Positions 34,534 to 42,755 of a stretch of 64,000 nt of DNA are shown one piece after another (positions within the stretch are counted from its first letter, which is position 1; every line of letters begins with the position of its first letter). The position numbers and the translations under genes were made by a program. This DNA comes from Candidatus Binatia bacterium (GTDB lineage: Bacteria; Desulfobacterota; Binatia; HRBIN30), in the NCBI GenBank assembly GCA_026415395.1, contig JAOAHD010000002.1, positions 434,001 through 498,000 of the forward strand. The letters run 5' to 3'. The notes under the pieces were generated by a model. The model saw only the letters and a list, made by a program, of their open reading frames with translations, was not told where the DNA came from and did no database searches.

Positions 34534-36092
34534 GGAAGAGCGCTGGCGCCGGCTGGATCCTTGCGCAGGTCGACGCGGGGGAACAGGGTAACCGGGCCAG
34601 CAACCAAGTGGTTTTCCGGGAAGGCCTCGCCCCAGCGAATTTCAGACGGTAAAGCAGTCGGCTGCGGTAAGCCTAAAAGTGAGAAGAGTTTTTGGCTGGT
34701 TTCCGGAAGGAACCACGCGAGCAAGATCGCCGTCGTGTGCAAGCACTGCAGGAGGCGATGGAGAATGCCCCCGACTCGGGGAAGCTGTTGGGGATCTTTA
34801 GCCAGGGTAAACGGCGCTGTCTCCACGACGTACTTGTTTGCGTGGTCCAAAGCTCGCCAGAGCGCCTCCAAGGCGCGGTGGAACGCAAGCTGCGCGGTCC
34901 ATTGCGGCACCTCAGTAAGGGCCTGAGAAAATGCTGCGTACAGCTCCTGATCCCTCGGAGTGTCGGGATCGAGTGGCTGGAGCCGGCCCCCAAAGTAGCG
35001 CTGCTGCATGGAGAGGACGCGGCTCACCAGGTTCCCCAGACCATTGGCCAAGTCGGCATTAATACGGGCAACGAACGCATCTTCGTTGAACGAGGCATCT
35101 TGCCCAAAGGCCATTTCACGAAGCAAAAAGTAACGCAGCGTATCGATGCCGAATTGCTGCTTGATGTCTAGAGGCCGAATCACGTTGCCGAGGCTCTTTG
35201 ACATTTTGGCTTCGCCGCGAACCCAGTACCCGTGAATAAGTAGGCGGCGGAACAAAGGCAGTTCAAGCGCGAGTAACATCGAAGGCCAGAAGATCGCGTG
35301 CGGCTTGAGGATATCCTTGGCCATCACGTGGTTTGCGGTTGGCCAGAAGACCCGGAACGTTTCCTCTCCGCGGATTTTGAGGCCGCTGATGTAACTAATG
35401 AGGGCGTCGAACCACACGTAGCACACGTAATTCCGATCGAAGGGCAACTCGATCCCCCATTCGAGGCGGGCTTTTGGACGCGAGATGCACAAATCACCGA
35501 TGCTGCCGCTAGCAAGCATGGCCAAGACTTCATTCCTGTAGTGCTCGGGGAAGATTGCATCCGGGTAAGTTTCAAAGTGGCGTTGGACCGCTGGTAAGTA
35601 CCGGGTCATGCGGAAGAAGTAATTTTCTTCCTCGATCCGCTCGGGTGGCCGTTGGTGGTCTGGGCACTTGCCGTCGACGAGTTCCTTCTCAGTCAAGAAG
35701 CGCTCGCAACCGGTGCAATAAAGGCCGGCGTAACGGCTAAAGTAAATGTCCCCTTTGTCGTACAAACGCTGGAGAAATTCTTGTACGAGCGCTTCGTGTC
35801 GGGGATCGGTGGTCCGAACGAACTGGTCGACCAAAAAACCGCACTCATGCCACGCTCGCTCGAACAAGGGGCTCATGCGGTCCGCATAAACTTTCGGGTG
35901 TTGCCCATGCGCGGCGGCAATGGTGGCAATCTTGTCGCCGTGCTCGTCAGTCCCGGTAACCAAAAAGGTCTCGACTCCCCGTGCGCGCTGAAAGCGTGCG
36001 AGGGTGTCGGCAACGATCATAGTGTAGGTATGCCCGAGGTGGGGCTCGGCATTGATGTAGTAAATCGGGGTTGTCACGTAAAAGCGTTCCAT
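34530..36092 (-). CDS. metG: Methionyl-tRNA synthetase
   Basis: Class I synthetase charging tRNA-Met. HLGH (the HIGH motif) lies near residue 18 in YYINAEPHLGHTYT, followed by TGTDEHGDK, a zinc-binding-like CTGCERFL...CPDH element, YVWFDALISYISG and AKMSKSLGNV (KMSKS). At 520 residues it lacks the C-terminal tRNA-binding-type domain found in some homologues. GGAAG upstream supports the ATG at 36092 over an upstream in-frame start. Placed between ricT and tatD in the operon. Confidence 0.97.
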   Translation of the reverse strand: MERFYVTTPIYYINAEPHLGHTYTMIVADTLARFQRARGVETFLVTGTDEHGDKIATIAAAHGQHPKVYADRMSPLFERAWHECGFLVDQFVRTTDPRHEALVQEFLQRLYDKGDIYFSRYAGLYCTGCERFLTEKELVDGKCPDHQRPPERIEEENYFFRMTRYLPAVQRHFETYPDAIFPEHYRNEVLAMLASGSIGDLCISRPKARLEWGIELPFDRNYVCYVWFDALISYISGLKIRGEETFRVFWPTANHVMAKDILKPHAIFWPSMLLALELPLFRRLLIHGYWVRGEAKMSKSLGNVIRPLDIKQQFGIDTLRYFLLREMAFGQDASFNEDAFVARINADLANGLGNLVSRVLSMQQRYFGGRLQPLDPDTPRDQELYAAFSQALTEVPQWTAQLAFHRALEALWRALDHANKYVVETAPFTLAKDPQQLPRVGGILHRLLQCLHTTAILLAWFLPETSQKLFSLLGLPQPTALPSEIRWGEAFPENHLVAGPVTLFPRVDLRKDPAGASALP

Positions 36093-36161
36093 TGGCGTTC
36101 TTCCCATAGACCAGGAGTCGAGACCTGGCACGGGGGCGCTGGGGGCGATCCTGGGGGCTGC

Positions 36162-37076
36162 TCAGGAGGGTTTTGGGGGAGTTTCCGATCCGTTCGGGTC
36201 AGAGCTAGAAGGCGGCGATGATTCACCCTCGCCAGTTTTGGCGACGATAAGATCCTCGAGGCTTGCTTCCACGAGGGCTCCACCGTCTTCGAGTTGAATC
36301 AGCACCGTCTGTTTCAGGATATTCTGCCGCTGCACGATTCCCGCCCCGTGCAGGGACATCACCTTTTTCCCCACTGCAGGTAGACCGCGGCCTAGTTCTA
36401 AGTACGTTTCGTACTCATAGCGCAGGCAGCATTTCAGGCGGCCGCACATTCCCGCAAGTTTGGCTGGGTTGAGGGAGAGCCCCTGGGTCTTGGCCATTTT
36501 TACGGAGACACCGCCGGGGTTGCGCAAGAATGTGGAGCAGCACAGCTCGCGGCCACAAGGCCCCATGGCGCCAATCATCTTGGCCTCTTCCCGGGAGCCG
36601 ATTTGTTTCATCTCGATCCGAGTGTGGAGGGCTTGCGCCAATTCTCGCACCAGGTCGCGAAAATCCACCCGACCTTCCGAGTAAAAGTAGAAAACGATTC
36701 GCCCTCCGTCCGGTGTTTGTTCGACCCGAACTAACTTCATGGGCAAGTCCCGTTCGAGAATTCGGGTGAGGCACAAGCGAAAGGCCCGCTGCTGCTGCTC
36801 GTGGAGGCGGTCATCTCGGTCCAGGTCCGCTTCCGTAGCCTTGCGTAACACGCGGCGGATTGGCTCGGCTGGGAGTTCGTAATTGGAGGGAAGAGCGGTG
36901 ACGACTCCGAGGCGCTGACCGTCGTCGGTCGCCACTACAACTGCGTCACCCCACCTTAGCTCGAGCGCTCCTGGGTCGTATGCGTGGATCGGCCCGACGG
37001 GATGGAACTTCACTCCCACGAGGCGGGGGAGTGTCTCCTCATCAGCGGTCGCTGGTGGGGTGAGGGGTTCGCTCAT
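36162..37076 (-). CDS. ricT: PSP1-domain protein (RicT/YaaT-like)
   Basis: 304-residue homologue of the PSP1/YaaT family. The core shows YDPGALELRWGDAVVV, the VRVEQTPDGGRIVFYF block and the Cys-rich signature GPCGRELCCSTFL and GMCGRLKCCLRYE, which in the Bacillus Ric complex ligates an iron-sulfur cluster. In Bacillus the protein promotes RNA maturation with RNase Y; in other phyla its role is undefined. The ATG overlaps the holB stop (ATGA). Position between holB and metG matches the order seen in Firmicutes and many other bacteria. The C-terminal 25 residues are Ser/Pro-rich. Confidence 0.9.
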   Translation of the reverse strand: MSEPLTPPATADEETLPRLVGVKFHPVGPIHAYDPGALELRWGDAVVVATDDGQRLGVVTALPSNYELPAEPIRRVLRKATEADLDRDDRLHEQQQRAFRLCLTRILERDLPMKLVRVEQTPDGGRIVFYFYSEGRVDFRDLVRELAQALHTRIEMKQIGSREEAKMIGAMGPCGRELCCSTFLRNPGGVSVKMAKTQGLSLNPAKLAGMCGRLKCCLRYEYETYLELGRGLPAVGKKVMSLHGAGIVQRQNILKQTVLIQLEDGGALVEASLEDLIVAKTGEGESSPPSSSDPNGSETPPKPS

Positions 37077-38032
37077 GGCTGCACCTGTGCCATTTCCAGC
37101 AGCATTGCTTCGAGCAAAAGCGTGCGGTTGGGATAGCCCTCGCGCAGGGTGCGCCACGCTCGCAAAACCACTTGAGCGCGCGCCGAGGCAATCCGGGCTC
37201 CTGGGAGGTTTTCGGTAGAGAACTCGGTTGCTTGCTCGCGAAGCATGGCCAACACCATTTGCAATCGAGGCTCGAGCGCGGATTCTGGGCGACTCAGTTC
37301 CTCGACAAATTGCGCGATCGCCGCATAGCGTGCCTGCCCGAGCGTGGCAAGAAAATTGGCCGCCTTGCGCGCGAAGTCAACGGAGACGGATTCGCGCAGT
37401 TCCAACGCCCGCCCCACGCTCCCTTCAGCAAGCGGAACGAGTGGGTCGATTTCCGCAGAGCTCAAGCCGTGACGCACCAATGCTTCGCGGAGAAGATGCG
37501 GGGGGAGGGGCGGTACGGCGATGCGCTGGCAACGTGAACGCACGGTGGGAAGCAGACCCTCGGGCGTGCTGGAAATAAGAAGAATCCAGGAGTTCGGCGG
37601 GGGCTCCTCGAGAACTTTCAGAAGCGCGTTTTGTGCAGCGGTAGTGAGCGCTTCAGCTCGTTCCACCACTGCAACCCGTGGCTTTGCCTCCGGCGACGCG
37701 AGCGCGAGAAACTTTTTGAGCTCTCGCGCTCGCTCGATGCTGATTTCTCGCTTGCCTGCGGGCACCGCAATCCACAGGAGCTCGGGATAAGTGCCGGCGG
37801 CAAGTTGCACGCAAGTGGAACAGCTTCCGCACGCCTCGGGGTTGTCGCGGGCATTGGGGCAGCTCAACCACGCTGTCCATGCGCGCGCAAGGCTGCGCTT
37901 GCCCACACCTGGCGGTCCAATGAAGAGCATCGTTTGTGCGGCCCGTCCACTGCGCACCCGCTCTTGCAGGTTCTCCCTGAGCGCATCGAGACCAAGCAAG
38001 TCGGCGAAGCGAATCAATTTTGGGCGAGACAT
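37073..38032 (-). CDS. holB: DNA polymerase III delta' subunit
   Basis: Clamp-loader subunit. The 319-residue protein has an AAA+ domain with FIGPPGVGKRSLAR, a Cys zinc module (CPNARDNPEACGSCSTC), IERARELKKFLALAS, VVERAEALTTAAQNALLKVLEEPP and TVRSRCQRI (SRC motif). The C-terminal collar domain is poorly conserved, as usual. It overlaps tmk upstream by 19 bases and ricT downstream by four, so the set is tightly coupled. Confidence 0.94.
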   Translation of the reverse strand: MSRPKLIRFADLLGLDALRENLQERVRSGRAAQTMLFIGPPGVGKRSLARAWTAWLSCPNARDNPEACGSCSTCVQLAAGTYPELLWIAVPAGKREISIERARELKKFLALASPEAKPRVAVVERAEALTTAAQNALLKVLEEPPPNSWILLISSTPEGLLPTVRSRCQRIAVPPLPPHLLREALVRHGLSSAEIDPLVPLAEGSVGRALELRESVSVDFARKAANFLATLGQARYAAIAQFVEELSRPESALEPRLQMVLAMLREQATEFSTENLPGARIASARAQVVLRAWRTLREGYPNRTLLLEAMLLEMAQVQP

Positions 38033-38637
38033 TGGTCGATTGCTTGAAGGACCTGTGCGTGAACCTCATCCGGAGATGCGCCGGTGTCGATCACAACAAA
38101 GTTGCTGCCTGGCTCGCGGGCCAGGGCCAGGAAGCCCGCACGCACCCGCTCATGGAAAGCGAGCGACTCGCGGTGGAAGCGATCGTCACGGCCGGCGCGT
38201 CGAAGACCGACATCGACTGAGCAGTCGAGTAAGATGACTAAGTCGGGTGTCACCCCTTGGCGCGCAACTGCATCGAGTTGGCGAACGAGCTGCAAATCGA
38301 GACCTCTGCCGTAACCCTGATACGCGAGGGTGGAAGCCGAAAAACGATCACACAGAACGATCTTCCGCGCGAGAATTGCCGGGCGAACCACGGTGGTCAC
38401 GTGCTCGGCACGGTCGGCGAGATAGAGGAAAAGCTCCGTCCAAGCCGTGGGGGGCTGCCCTTGACTGTTCATCAAGAGCTCGCGGATCCGCTGGCCAATC
38501 TCCGTTCCGCCGGGTTCCGCCGTCTGCAGGACTGCTTGTCCCCGAGCTTCCAACGCTTGCGCAGCTCGTTTGAGATGCGTGGACTTTCCGGACCCTTCCA
38601 CTCCCTCGAAAACAATCAGGCGGCCGCGGCTAGTCAC
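38014..38637 (-). CDS. tmk: Thymidylate kinase
   Basis: Phosphorylates dTMP to dTDP. 207 residues with P-loop FEGVEGSGKSTH, the DR motif region in VLCDRFSASTLAYQGYGRGL and LVILLDCSVDVGLRRAGRDDRFHRES (LID). The frame is open further upstream, but the GTG at 38637 gives the conserved N terminus (TSRGRLIVFEG) and overlaps the response-regulator stop by eight bases. tmk-holB adjacency is a conserved pairing. Confidence 0.95.
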   Translation of the reverse strand: MTSRGRLIVFEGVEGSGKSTHLKRAAQALEARGQAVLQTAEPGGTEIGQRIRELLMNSQGQPPTAWTELFLYLADRAEHVTTVVRPAILARKIVLCDRFSASTLAYQGYGRGLDLQLVRQLDAVARQGVTPDLVILLDCSVDVGLRRAGRDDRFHRESLAFHERVRAGFLALAREPGSNFVVIDTGASPDEVHAQVLQAIDQCLAQN

Positions 38638-39013
38638 TCGACGTCTCTCGCCCGAGAACCAACTCGATGCCGTACAAGAGTTGCGTTCCGGTAAACGGCT
38701 TGGTGATGTAGTAGTCCGCCCCGAACTGGTATCCCTGCACGACATCTTCGTCCGCCGTTTTGGCTGTGACGAGGATCACCGGGATGCGCGCTGTTTCGTA
38801 CCGCTCTTTGAGCTGTTGCAAAACTTCGAGGCCGCTCATCCCCGGCATCATGATGTCGAGCAGGATGAGATCTGGCGGCATTTGCAGGACCAGCTCCAGA
38901 GCCTCGGGGCCGCTTGTTGCTTCCACGACCTCGTAACCCTTGGGTTCCAAGATGCCGCGCGTGATGACGAGGCTGTCAGGGTTATCGTCAACCACGAGGA
39001 TGCGAGTTGCCAT
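38630..39013 (-). CDS. Single-domain response regulator
   Basis: 127-residue CheY-like receiver with no output domain. The acidic pocket (VVDDNPD), phospho-acceptor D53 in LILLDIMMPGMSG, Thr in VTAKTA and the invariant Lys in YYITKPF are all present. It is the first gene of the tmk-holB-ricT-metG-tatD operon and overlaps tmk, an unusual position for a signalling gene. Its kinase is not encoded next to it; the closest is the histidine kinase at 58.3 kb, a link that cannot be claimed from distance. Stand-alone receivers of this DNPDSL type often work in phosphorelays or motility control. Confidence 0.9.
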   Translation of the reverse strand: MATRILVVDDNPDSLVITRGILEPKGYEVVEATSGPEALELVLQMPPDLILLDIMMPGMSGLEVLQQLKERYETARIPVILVTAKTADEDVVQGYQFGADYYITKPFTGTQLLYGIELVLGRETSSD

Positions 39014-39290
39014 ACGCTGAATCGTGCTGCGATGCTGTTGGTTGTCTTCTCGAGCCCCAGGAAGCGCCGAACCTTGAGGCCATATACCTTGTCGCGCTGG
39101 TGTATGAAAGACGGATCTCTTGAAAAGTTAGCCAAGTTACGTCACTTCACGGCTGCTTTTGGCGGGGGAGCGGATCCGCAGCAATGCCCGAGGCAAGGAT
39201 TAGGCGCGCATCTCGTTTGCGGGAGCCCACCATCTCACGCGCCTCAATTGGCCCAGGTGGAGCCGGTTCGTTGAAGCGGATCCCGTCAAC

Positions 39291-39803
39291 TTAAGAGTCT
39301 AGTGCCTGGTTCCAATACACGTGCACTGAGCCATCGCCTTGCCAGCGCACGAGGGCTTCGACCTCAGCGCTGCCGCCGCCCCAGCCTCGCCCGTTCGAGC
39401 GGATACGGACGGTAGTAGCGTCTACCGTCGCGAGGCGAACCAGGAAGGCGCGCCCCTCAGTGCCGAAAGGCATCCACTCGTGAGGACTACGCAGGAGGCT
39501 GCCGTCATCCGCCGTGCCGCTGATCCCGTCCGGCCCGCGTGTCGCACAGGCGGCGGATGCACAGCTCTGGATGGCCGCTAAGGCGTAGTGCAGCCCAGCT
39601 TCGGCGACGTAAAAGGCATCTAACTCCCTGCGGAGGTTTTGCGCCAACACTTGGTCGGTATACGCTTGCAAATAGAGCCACGACACGAGGGGAAGCAGCA
39701 GACCGACCCAGCCGAGCACCACGACCAGGGCGGCCCCGTGCTGCGCCCGGATGAGGGGCGCGGTTCCTATTCCTATCGGTTGCGCCGCGCCGTGGCAATG
39801 CAT
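39291..39803 (-). CDS. Type IV pilus minor protein, PilX-like
   Basis: 170-residue protein with one N-terminal hydrophobic helix after HGAALVVVLGWVGLLLPLVSW and the typical FYVAEAGLHYALA segment of PilX/GspK-like proteins. The rest is a small soluble domain with two Cys (SCASAACAT). It is the last gene of a four-gene prepilin group and overlaps the PilW-like gene by 31 bases. The start at 39803 is chosen as the first ATG within the overlap. Minor pilins prime assembly of type IV pili or type II pseudopili. Confidence 0.75.
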   Translation of the reverse strand: MHCHGAAQPIGIGTAPLIRAQHGAALVVVLGWVGLLLPLVSWLYLQAYTDQVLAQNLRRELDAFYVAEAGLHYALAAIQSCASAACATRGPDGISGTADDGSLLRSPHEWMPFGTEGRAFLVRLATVDATTVRIRSNGRGWGGGSAEVEALVRWQGDGSVHVYWNQALDS

Positions 39804-40333
39804 GTTGCGACAGTTCCGCGCAGCGTGGGTTCGGGTAACTGCGCGGCCCATTCGGTAGTTAACTGCAACCGCATGAAGCCGATCGAGCTGTTAGAGGTTC
39901 CCTCCGAAGGCACAGGCGTGCCGGTGGGATCAAAGTATGTGAGCACGAAACCATCGGACGGAACATTGGAGAGCCACGGTTGCGGGCTGGCGTTCTGCGT
40001 GGCACGCGTCACGGCGGAGCGCCCGCTGTCCCACCGGTATGCGATTCGTTCGTGGAGACCGGCCGTAGTCCCGTCCCCATCTAGGTCGGCGCGGAGCTCG
40101 ACTGACTGTACGGCGGCATTTGCCACTCCATCGATGGGTTCCCCTGCCGCACTGTACCCCGCGATTCGCCACTCCCGCGCCAGCATGTCGAGTGCGAGAA
40201 AATTTGTTTGCATCGCCTCGCGCTTCACCTCTTGAAGACGCAGCAATCCCAGAACACTCCGAGTGAAGCTTATTGCGCTTGTGCACACCACGTGGATCAG
40301 CAGCAATGCCAGAAGCACTTCAATGATCGACAT
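39773..40333 (-). CDS. PilW-like minor prepilin lacking a leader peptide
   Basis: 186-residue pilin-like protein beginning MSIIEVLLALLLIHVV. The hydrophobic helix with Glu at position 5 is that of a mature type IV pilin, but the usual leader ending in Gly before the Phe/Met is absent: the initiator Met occupies mature position 1. A TAA stop lies two codons upstream in the same frame, so no longer start is possible. The rest matches PilW/GspJ architecture (LDMLAREWRIAGY, ELRADLDGDG). It lies three bases after the PilV-like gene. Confidence 0.78.
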   Translation of the reverse strand: MSIIEVLLALLLIHVVCTSAISFTRSVLGLLRLQEVKREAMQTNFLALDMLAREWRIAGYSAAGEPIDGVANAAVQSVELRADLDGDGTTAGLHERIAYRWDSGRSAVTRATQNASPQPWLSNVPSDGFVLTYFDPTGTPVPSEGTSNSSIGFMRLQLTTEWAAQLPEPTLRGTVATCIATARRNR

Positions 40334-40336
40334 GGC

Positions 40337-40699
40337 TTACCCTCCGCCCGACCTCGGCCGATAGATCAGCGTGCGGAGCTCTAGCCGCTGCTCGCTATGC
40401 CCTGACCATTGGATCGTGGCGACCACTTCGTCCAGGTCCGGACGATCTTCAAAAGGCCGGATGTCGACGCTTTGCTGGTAGCCGTCCTCCCGCGGGCACA
40501 CGGTGAAAGTCGGGCCCACGTGGGCTTGCTCGATTGCGTTGACCGCCAGGACGAGGGCCCGCGACAGCCTCTCGGCCATGGTGGAGAGTTCACGCACGCG
40601 TAACAGGGTTAAACATAGAAGAGCGGCCGTGGCCCCCAAGATGGCGGTGGCCACCGCGACTTCAATGAGCGAAATACCGAGTTCTGAGCGAAGTTTCAT
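40337..40699 (-). CDS. PilV/GspI-like minor prepilin
   Basis: 120-residue prepilin with a short leader MKLRSELG followed by ISLIEVAVATAILGATAALL; Glu at mature position 5 is present and the cleavage site is G|I. The soluble domain is small with one Cys. The start overlaps the stop of the FimT-like gene by four bases. It is the second of four prepilin genes read leftward. Confidence 0.82.
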   Translation of the reverse strand: MKLRSELGISLIEVAVATAILGATAALLCLTLLRVRELSTMAERLSRALVLAVNAIEQAHVGPTFTVCPREDGYQQSVDIRPFEDRPDLDEVVATIQWSGHSEQRLELRTLIYRPRSGGG

Positions 40700-41172
40700 T
40701 GCAAACGCACCCGGCCAGCAATGTCCACGATGATGTGCTTTTCCTCTCCGAAGCCGTTGCGCAGCACCACGGTACCAAAAGTGGCTGCATTGCCCCGCGG
40801 CTTAAAGGCAATGGCTTGGCCGCTGGCATTGCAACTGACAACTCTGACTCCCGCGGGGAGGGCCACCGCGCCGCCCAGGTTCGTGTATGTCGATAGCGGC
40901 CGCCACTGCTTTTGGTACGTGGTGGAACCGGGCGAAAACACAATGCGGTGACTACGGTTTGTAGCAGCAGCGCGGAGGCGGATAGAAAACAAATCCAGCA
41001 TCACCTGACGCGCCGCCGTTCGCAGCGCCATGCGTTCGCGCCACTGCGCCCAGTGGGAAAGGGCGAAACTCCCAGTAACGCCAAGCAGAGCCAGCGTCGC
41101 TACAAATTCCATTAAGGTGAAGCCCAGGAGCCCTTTCTTAGTGATCACGCTCCAGCTATACGCCAACAGCAT
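40696..41172 (-). CDS. FimT/GspH-like prepilin
   Basis: Pseudopilin-type protein of 158 residues. The type III leader ends KKGLLG|FTLMEFVATLALLG, with Glu at mature position 5, and the C-terminal half shows the GspH/FimT pattern (SRHIVF-like block SHRIVFSPG and KHIIVDIAGRVRL). It is first in the group fimT-pilV-pilW-pilX, the usual minor-pilin order. The ATG at 41172 and a GTG at 41148 are both possible starts; neither has a good ribosome binding site. Confidence 0.82.
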   Translation of the reverse strand: MLLAYSWSVITKKGLLGFTLMEFVATLALLGVTGSFALSHWAQWRERMALRTAARQVMLDLFSIRLRAAATNRSHRIVFSPGSTTYQKQWRPLSTYTNLGGAVALPAGVRVVSCNASGQAIAFKPRGNAATFGTVVLRNGFGEEKHIIVDIAGRVRLQ

Positions 41173-41762
41173 GCCACATGGTCGGTCTCGCAACCGGCTT
41201 CTCCGCACGCCTTAAACGATTTGGTTGTCCCTCACTGTGAGCCCATTGGCGTTCTCCCAGTGAGTCAACCGGTGCATTGTTGATCTCCATGGCCCGTGTG
41301 GGATCGCGAGTCGTAGGCTGCGGATTAGGTGAGCGGCCACGTGACCGAATTTGGCGCGCTGCGCGGGGTGCGCGGGGCTAGGCGAGAAGGCTTACAAAGA
41401 CACGGATTGCCATAGCTGCAAGCGGGTCCGCCGAGCCGATCGCGCGAATCACGTGACTGGGATCCGAGCCCAGGGACAGTACCAAGCGCCTGACTGGCTA
41501 GCTGCCCACTCCGGTCACCGGCTCAAACGGGCCTGGTCGGGGCGAAATCAATAGCGTCGCATCAGAGAAGGCCCCCCTGGGTTCGTCTGCGTCCTTGTTG
41601 TGCCTCGCTGGACCCCGGTCGGTGCCAAATGGGGCGCCACGCTGTTGGCCGCCTTCTCAGCCCATAAGCAATCCGTTCACGAATCCAACATCGTTTTCAT
41701 GTTGCAGGGGCTTTATTCGCAGAATTCAGAGGTTAACATTGCAGTACCAAAGGAGAATAAAG
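41173..41762. other. Long non-coding divergent region
   Basis: About 590 bases between the prepilin genes (minus) and a small membrane peptide gene (plus). It holds several dyads, for instance GGTTG...TCACTG at 41221-41235 matched by CAGTGA...CAACC at 41260-41272. I find no long supported ORF, no tRNA and no match to the c-di-GMP riboswitch consensus that often precedes pilin genes. Confidence 0.5.
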
Positions 41763-41963
41763 ATGGCATGGACCTCATGGTTATGGACTGCAGTGATTCC
41801 CACGCTACCCCTCGTTGTCCCAATGTTGAACTGGGTGTTGTGGGGAAGTGGTATAGCCTTGGTGCTCTCTGCGGCCGCCTTGGCGCTGGAGTGGGATCGC
41901 TCCGCTACTGATGTGGAGAACGCCGCCGCGCTCGATGATGGTGCGGTTGGCTGTGCCGCTTGA
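41763..41963 (+). CDS. Orphan small membrane protein
   Basis: 66-residue protein. The ATG at 41763 is preceded by AAAGGAG at ideal spacing, far stronger than most sites in the window. The peptide has two hydrophobic segments (WLWTAVIPTLPLVVPM and VLWGSGIALVLSAAALAL) and an acidic, Ala-rich tail with one Cys near the end. It has its own intrinsic terminator 25 bases downstream and a long untranslated region upstream, so it is a monocistronic unit. No family is recognised. A role as a small inner-membrane regulator or stress peptide is possible but not supported further. Confidence 0.75.
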   Translation: MAWTSWLWTAVIPTLPLVVPMLNWVLWGSGIALVLSAAALALEWDRSATDVENAAALDDGAVGCAA

Positions 41964-41987
41964 GAACAGTTGAGGCAGGAAGACGCA

Positions 41988-42026
41988 GGGCGCCGCGGTG
42001 TGAGGCCTGCGGCGCCCTACTTTTTT
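41988..42026 (+). terminator. Intrinsic terminator of the small membrane gene
   Basis: Perfect 9-bp GC-rich stem GGGCGCCGC (41988-41996) / GCGGCGCCC (42009-42017) with a 12-base loop, then TAC and six T residues (42021-42026). This is the clearest Rho-independent terminator in the window. The T-tract overlaps the last codons of moaE on the opposite strand. Confidence 0.9.
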
Positions 42027-42480
42027 ATTCGGCCTTCGCTGAAGATGGCGACTGCTGGAGGCCAATCCAGAGCTCGCCGCCCTCGAACATTTCCTTCTTC
42101 CAGATCGGGACTTTATTCTTCAGTTCGTCAATAGTGTAGCGGGCTGCGGCAAAGGCTTCGTTGCGGTGGGGTGCAGATACCGCGACGGCCACGCTCGCTT
42201 CTCCTAGGGGCACGGGGCCGAGGCGATGAACGGCGGCAATTTTGCCCAGGCGCCACTGCGCGAGTGCGGCGCGCACGATTTTTTCCATCTCCCGTTCTGC
42301 CATTTCTTCATAGGCCTCGTATTCGAGTCTGAGCACGCGTCGCCCCTCGTTATGATCCCGCGTCGAGCCAACAAACAGCACGGTGGCGCCGCAGCTCGGA
42401 TCGGCGACTGCTGCTAGCAACCGGGCGGTATCGATCGGCTCGCGCAGCACCTGCACCTGGAAATTCGTATCGCGGGTCAT
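42025..42480 (-). CDS. moaE: Molybdopterin synthase large subunit
   Basis: Catalytic subunit of molybdopterin synthase, which adds the dithiolene sulfurs to precursor Z (cPMP). The 151-residue protein has LFVGSTRDHNEGRRVLRLEYEAYEEMA, HRLGPVPLGEASVAVAVSAPHRNEAF and the catalytic lysine region DELKNKVPIWKKE. It overlaps moaD by four bases. moaA and moaC are not in the window. Confidence 0.96.
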   Translation of the reverse strand: MTRDTNFQVQVLREPIDTARLLAAVADPSCGATVLFVGSTRDHNEGRRVLRLEYEAYEEMAEREMEKIVRAALAQWRLGKIAAVHRLGPVPLGEASVAVAVSAPHRNEAFAAARYTIDELKNKVPIWKKEMFEGGELWIGLQQSPSSAKAE

Positions 42481-42740
42481 TGAACCTCCCGACCGCTGCC
42501 CCCGCTGACGGGTGGAATGAGGGCCAGTTCATCCCCGGGTGCGAGCTCGTGCTCCAGGTGCACGTACTCACGATTGACGGCAAAGGTGACGCAGTTGGCG
42601 AAGGGAGAAAGTTCTGGGAACTTCCGTTGCAGCGCCTCCCACGCTGCGCGAACCGAAGTAGGCCCCGGCAATTCGAGATCCGTGATCTCCGTCCCGGTCC
42701 GTTCCCGGAGCACAGCGAAGAAGCGCACCCGGACTTCCAC
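42477..42740 (-). CDS. moaD: Molybdopterin synthase small subunit with C-terminal extension
   Basis: Ubiquitin-like sulfur carrier (87 residues). VRVRFFAVLRERTGTE at the N terminus and LALIPPVSGG near the end are classic MoaD. In normal MoaD the Gly-Gly is the C terminus, where the thiocarboxylate forms. Here GG is at residues 80-81 and is followed by six residues (SGREVQ), so it must be trimmed to be active or the gene has a lost stop. The extra codons reach into the ATGA overlap with moaE. Confidence 0.93.
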   Translation of the reverse strand: MEVRVRFFAVLRERTGTEITDLELPGPTSVRAAWEALQRKFPELSPFANCVTFAVNREYVHLEHELAPGDELALIPPVSGGSGREVQ

Positions 42741-42755
42741 GCTTACCCTCCGTGG

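Noticed and set aside
41173-41762. c-di-GMP (GEMM) riboswitch upstream of prepilins
   Set aside because: The conserved GEMM core was not found on either strand.
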